From Victivallales bacterium (GTDB lineage Bacteria; Verrucomicrobiota; Lentisphaeria; Oligosphaerales; Oligosphaeraceae): a stretch of DNA of 6,822 nucleotides. Positions 6,477-6,822 of this stretch are shown piece by piece; position 1 is the stretch's first letter, and every line of letters begins with the position of its first letter. The translations under genes were made by a program, and so were the position numbers. The stretch lies in the NCBI GenBank assembly GCA_900769285.1, contig CAAGGB010000044.1:1-6822 (forward strand), written 5' to 3'. The notes beneath the pieces were generated by a model. It saw only the letters and a list, made by a program, of their open reading frames with translations, made no database searches and was not told the origin of the DNA.

Positions 6477-6822
6477 ATGAAATTCATACGTTACGGAACC
6501 CTGTCCCCACAGAAGGCGAAGCGCTGGTCGGCGGATGGGGAAGCAATGCCCGCGCCGCGGGGCATCTACGCCTTCCCCTTTGGCTATCTGAACTACGACT
6601 ACATCTTGGAGGGGAAGGCCAGCGACGCCCAGCCGCGCGTCCAGTATGTGAAGGACGAGTCCGGAAGGCGACTGCTGATGTCAGAGCTCATGTCCCGACT
6701 GGCGAAGGAGGACCCGCAATACGAGGACTTTACCCGTATGGACCGTGAGCGCTGGCAGGAGGTCACCTCACCGCTGGCACTCCACCTGAGGAAGACCTAT
6801 CGGCTTGAGTCCATCGCCGACA
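6477..6822 (+). CDS. Hypothetical protein, N-terminal part, cut by the window edge
   Basis: An open frame from ATG at 6477 to the window end without a stop, 115 complete codons. The protein begins MKFIRYGTLSPQKAKRW and contains PAPRGIYAFPFGYLNYDYI at about residues 25-43; the rest is charged, with no signal peptide or membrane segment. I do not recognise the family, though a start of the form MKFIRYG with a later RGIYAFP feels like a recurring type of small hypothetical protein. There is no Shine-Dalgarno sequence; an A-run directly precedes the ATG, as in bacteria that use A-rich non-SD initiation. An in-frame ATG at 6546 preceded by GGGGAAG is an alternative start. Codon use differs from the two genes before it, with CTG, AAG and GAG prominent and no overuse of C-ending codons, so it probably belongs to a different transcription unit. 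Confidence 0.7.
   Translation, partial: MKFIRYGTLSPQKAKRWSADGEAMPAPRGIYAFPFGYLNYDYILEGKASDAQPRVQYVKDESGRRLLMSELMSRLAKEDPQYEDFTRMDRERWQEVTSPLALHLRKTYRLESIAD

Overview
This window looks like a piece of a high-GC, anaerobic, glycan-degrading bacterium. The domain style of the two central genes (a large sialate O-acetylesterase with an inserted beta-sandwich, and a secreted beta-sandwich plus alpha/alpha-barrel protein), the scarce Shine-Dalgarno sequences and the aryl-CoA ligase would suit the Planctomycetes-Verrucomicrobia-Lentisphaerae-Kiritimatiellae group. That placement is an inference from style; there is no rRNA or other marker gene here.

Layout, left to right. A complete phenylacetate-CoA ligase gene (paaK) lies on the minus strand at 15-1316. 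A Shine-Dalgarno-like sequence sits just past its stop at the window edge, so another minus-strand gene probably follows. The 290-base divergent gap at 1317-1606 holds a plausible minus-strand promoter for paaK, a GC-rich cluster of small perfect hairpins that would fall in the paaK leader, and a weak AT-rich -10-like site facing the plus-strand genes. Then come two plus-strand genes 38 bases apart: a sialate O-acetylesterase-type SGNH esterase (1607-3607) with no signal peptide, and a 901-residue exported protein (3646-6351) with a signal peptide and a layout like alpha/alpha-barrel carbohydrate-active enzymes. The 125-base gap after them holds two near-identical T-rich repeats built from GTGT/GTGG units about ten bases apart. 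The second copy ends just before a plus-strand gene of unknown function (from 6477) that runs off the right edge.

How the genes may work together. The two plus-strand genes probably form an operon for using an acetylated glycan: the exported protein would bind or cut the polysaccharide, and the esterase would remove acetyl groups from imported oligosaccharides in the cytoplasm. The exported protein is the least understood part and the best candidate for something new. paaK is transcribed divergently and belongs to a separate function, activation of aryl acetates linked to aromatic amino acid breakdown. The two operon genes have an extremely C-rich coding strand and strong CTC-leucine usage that neither paaK nor the last gene shares to the same degree.
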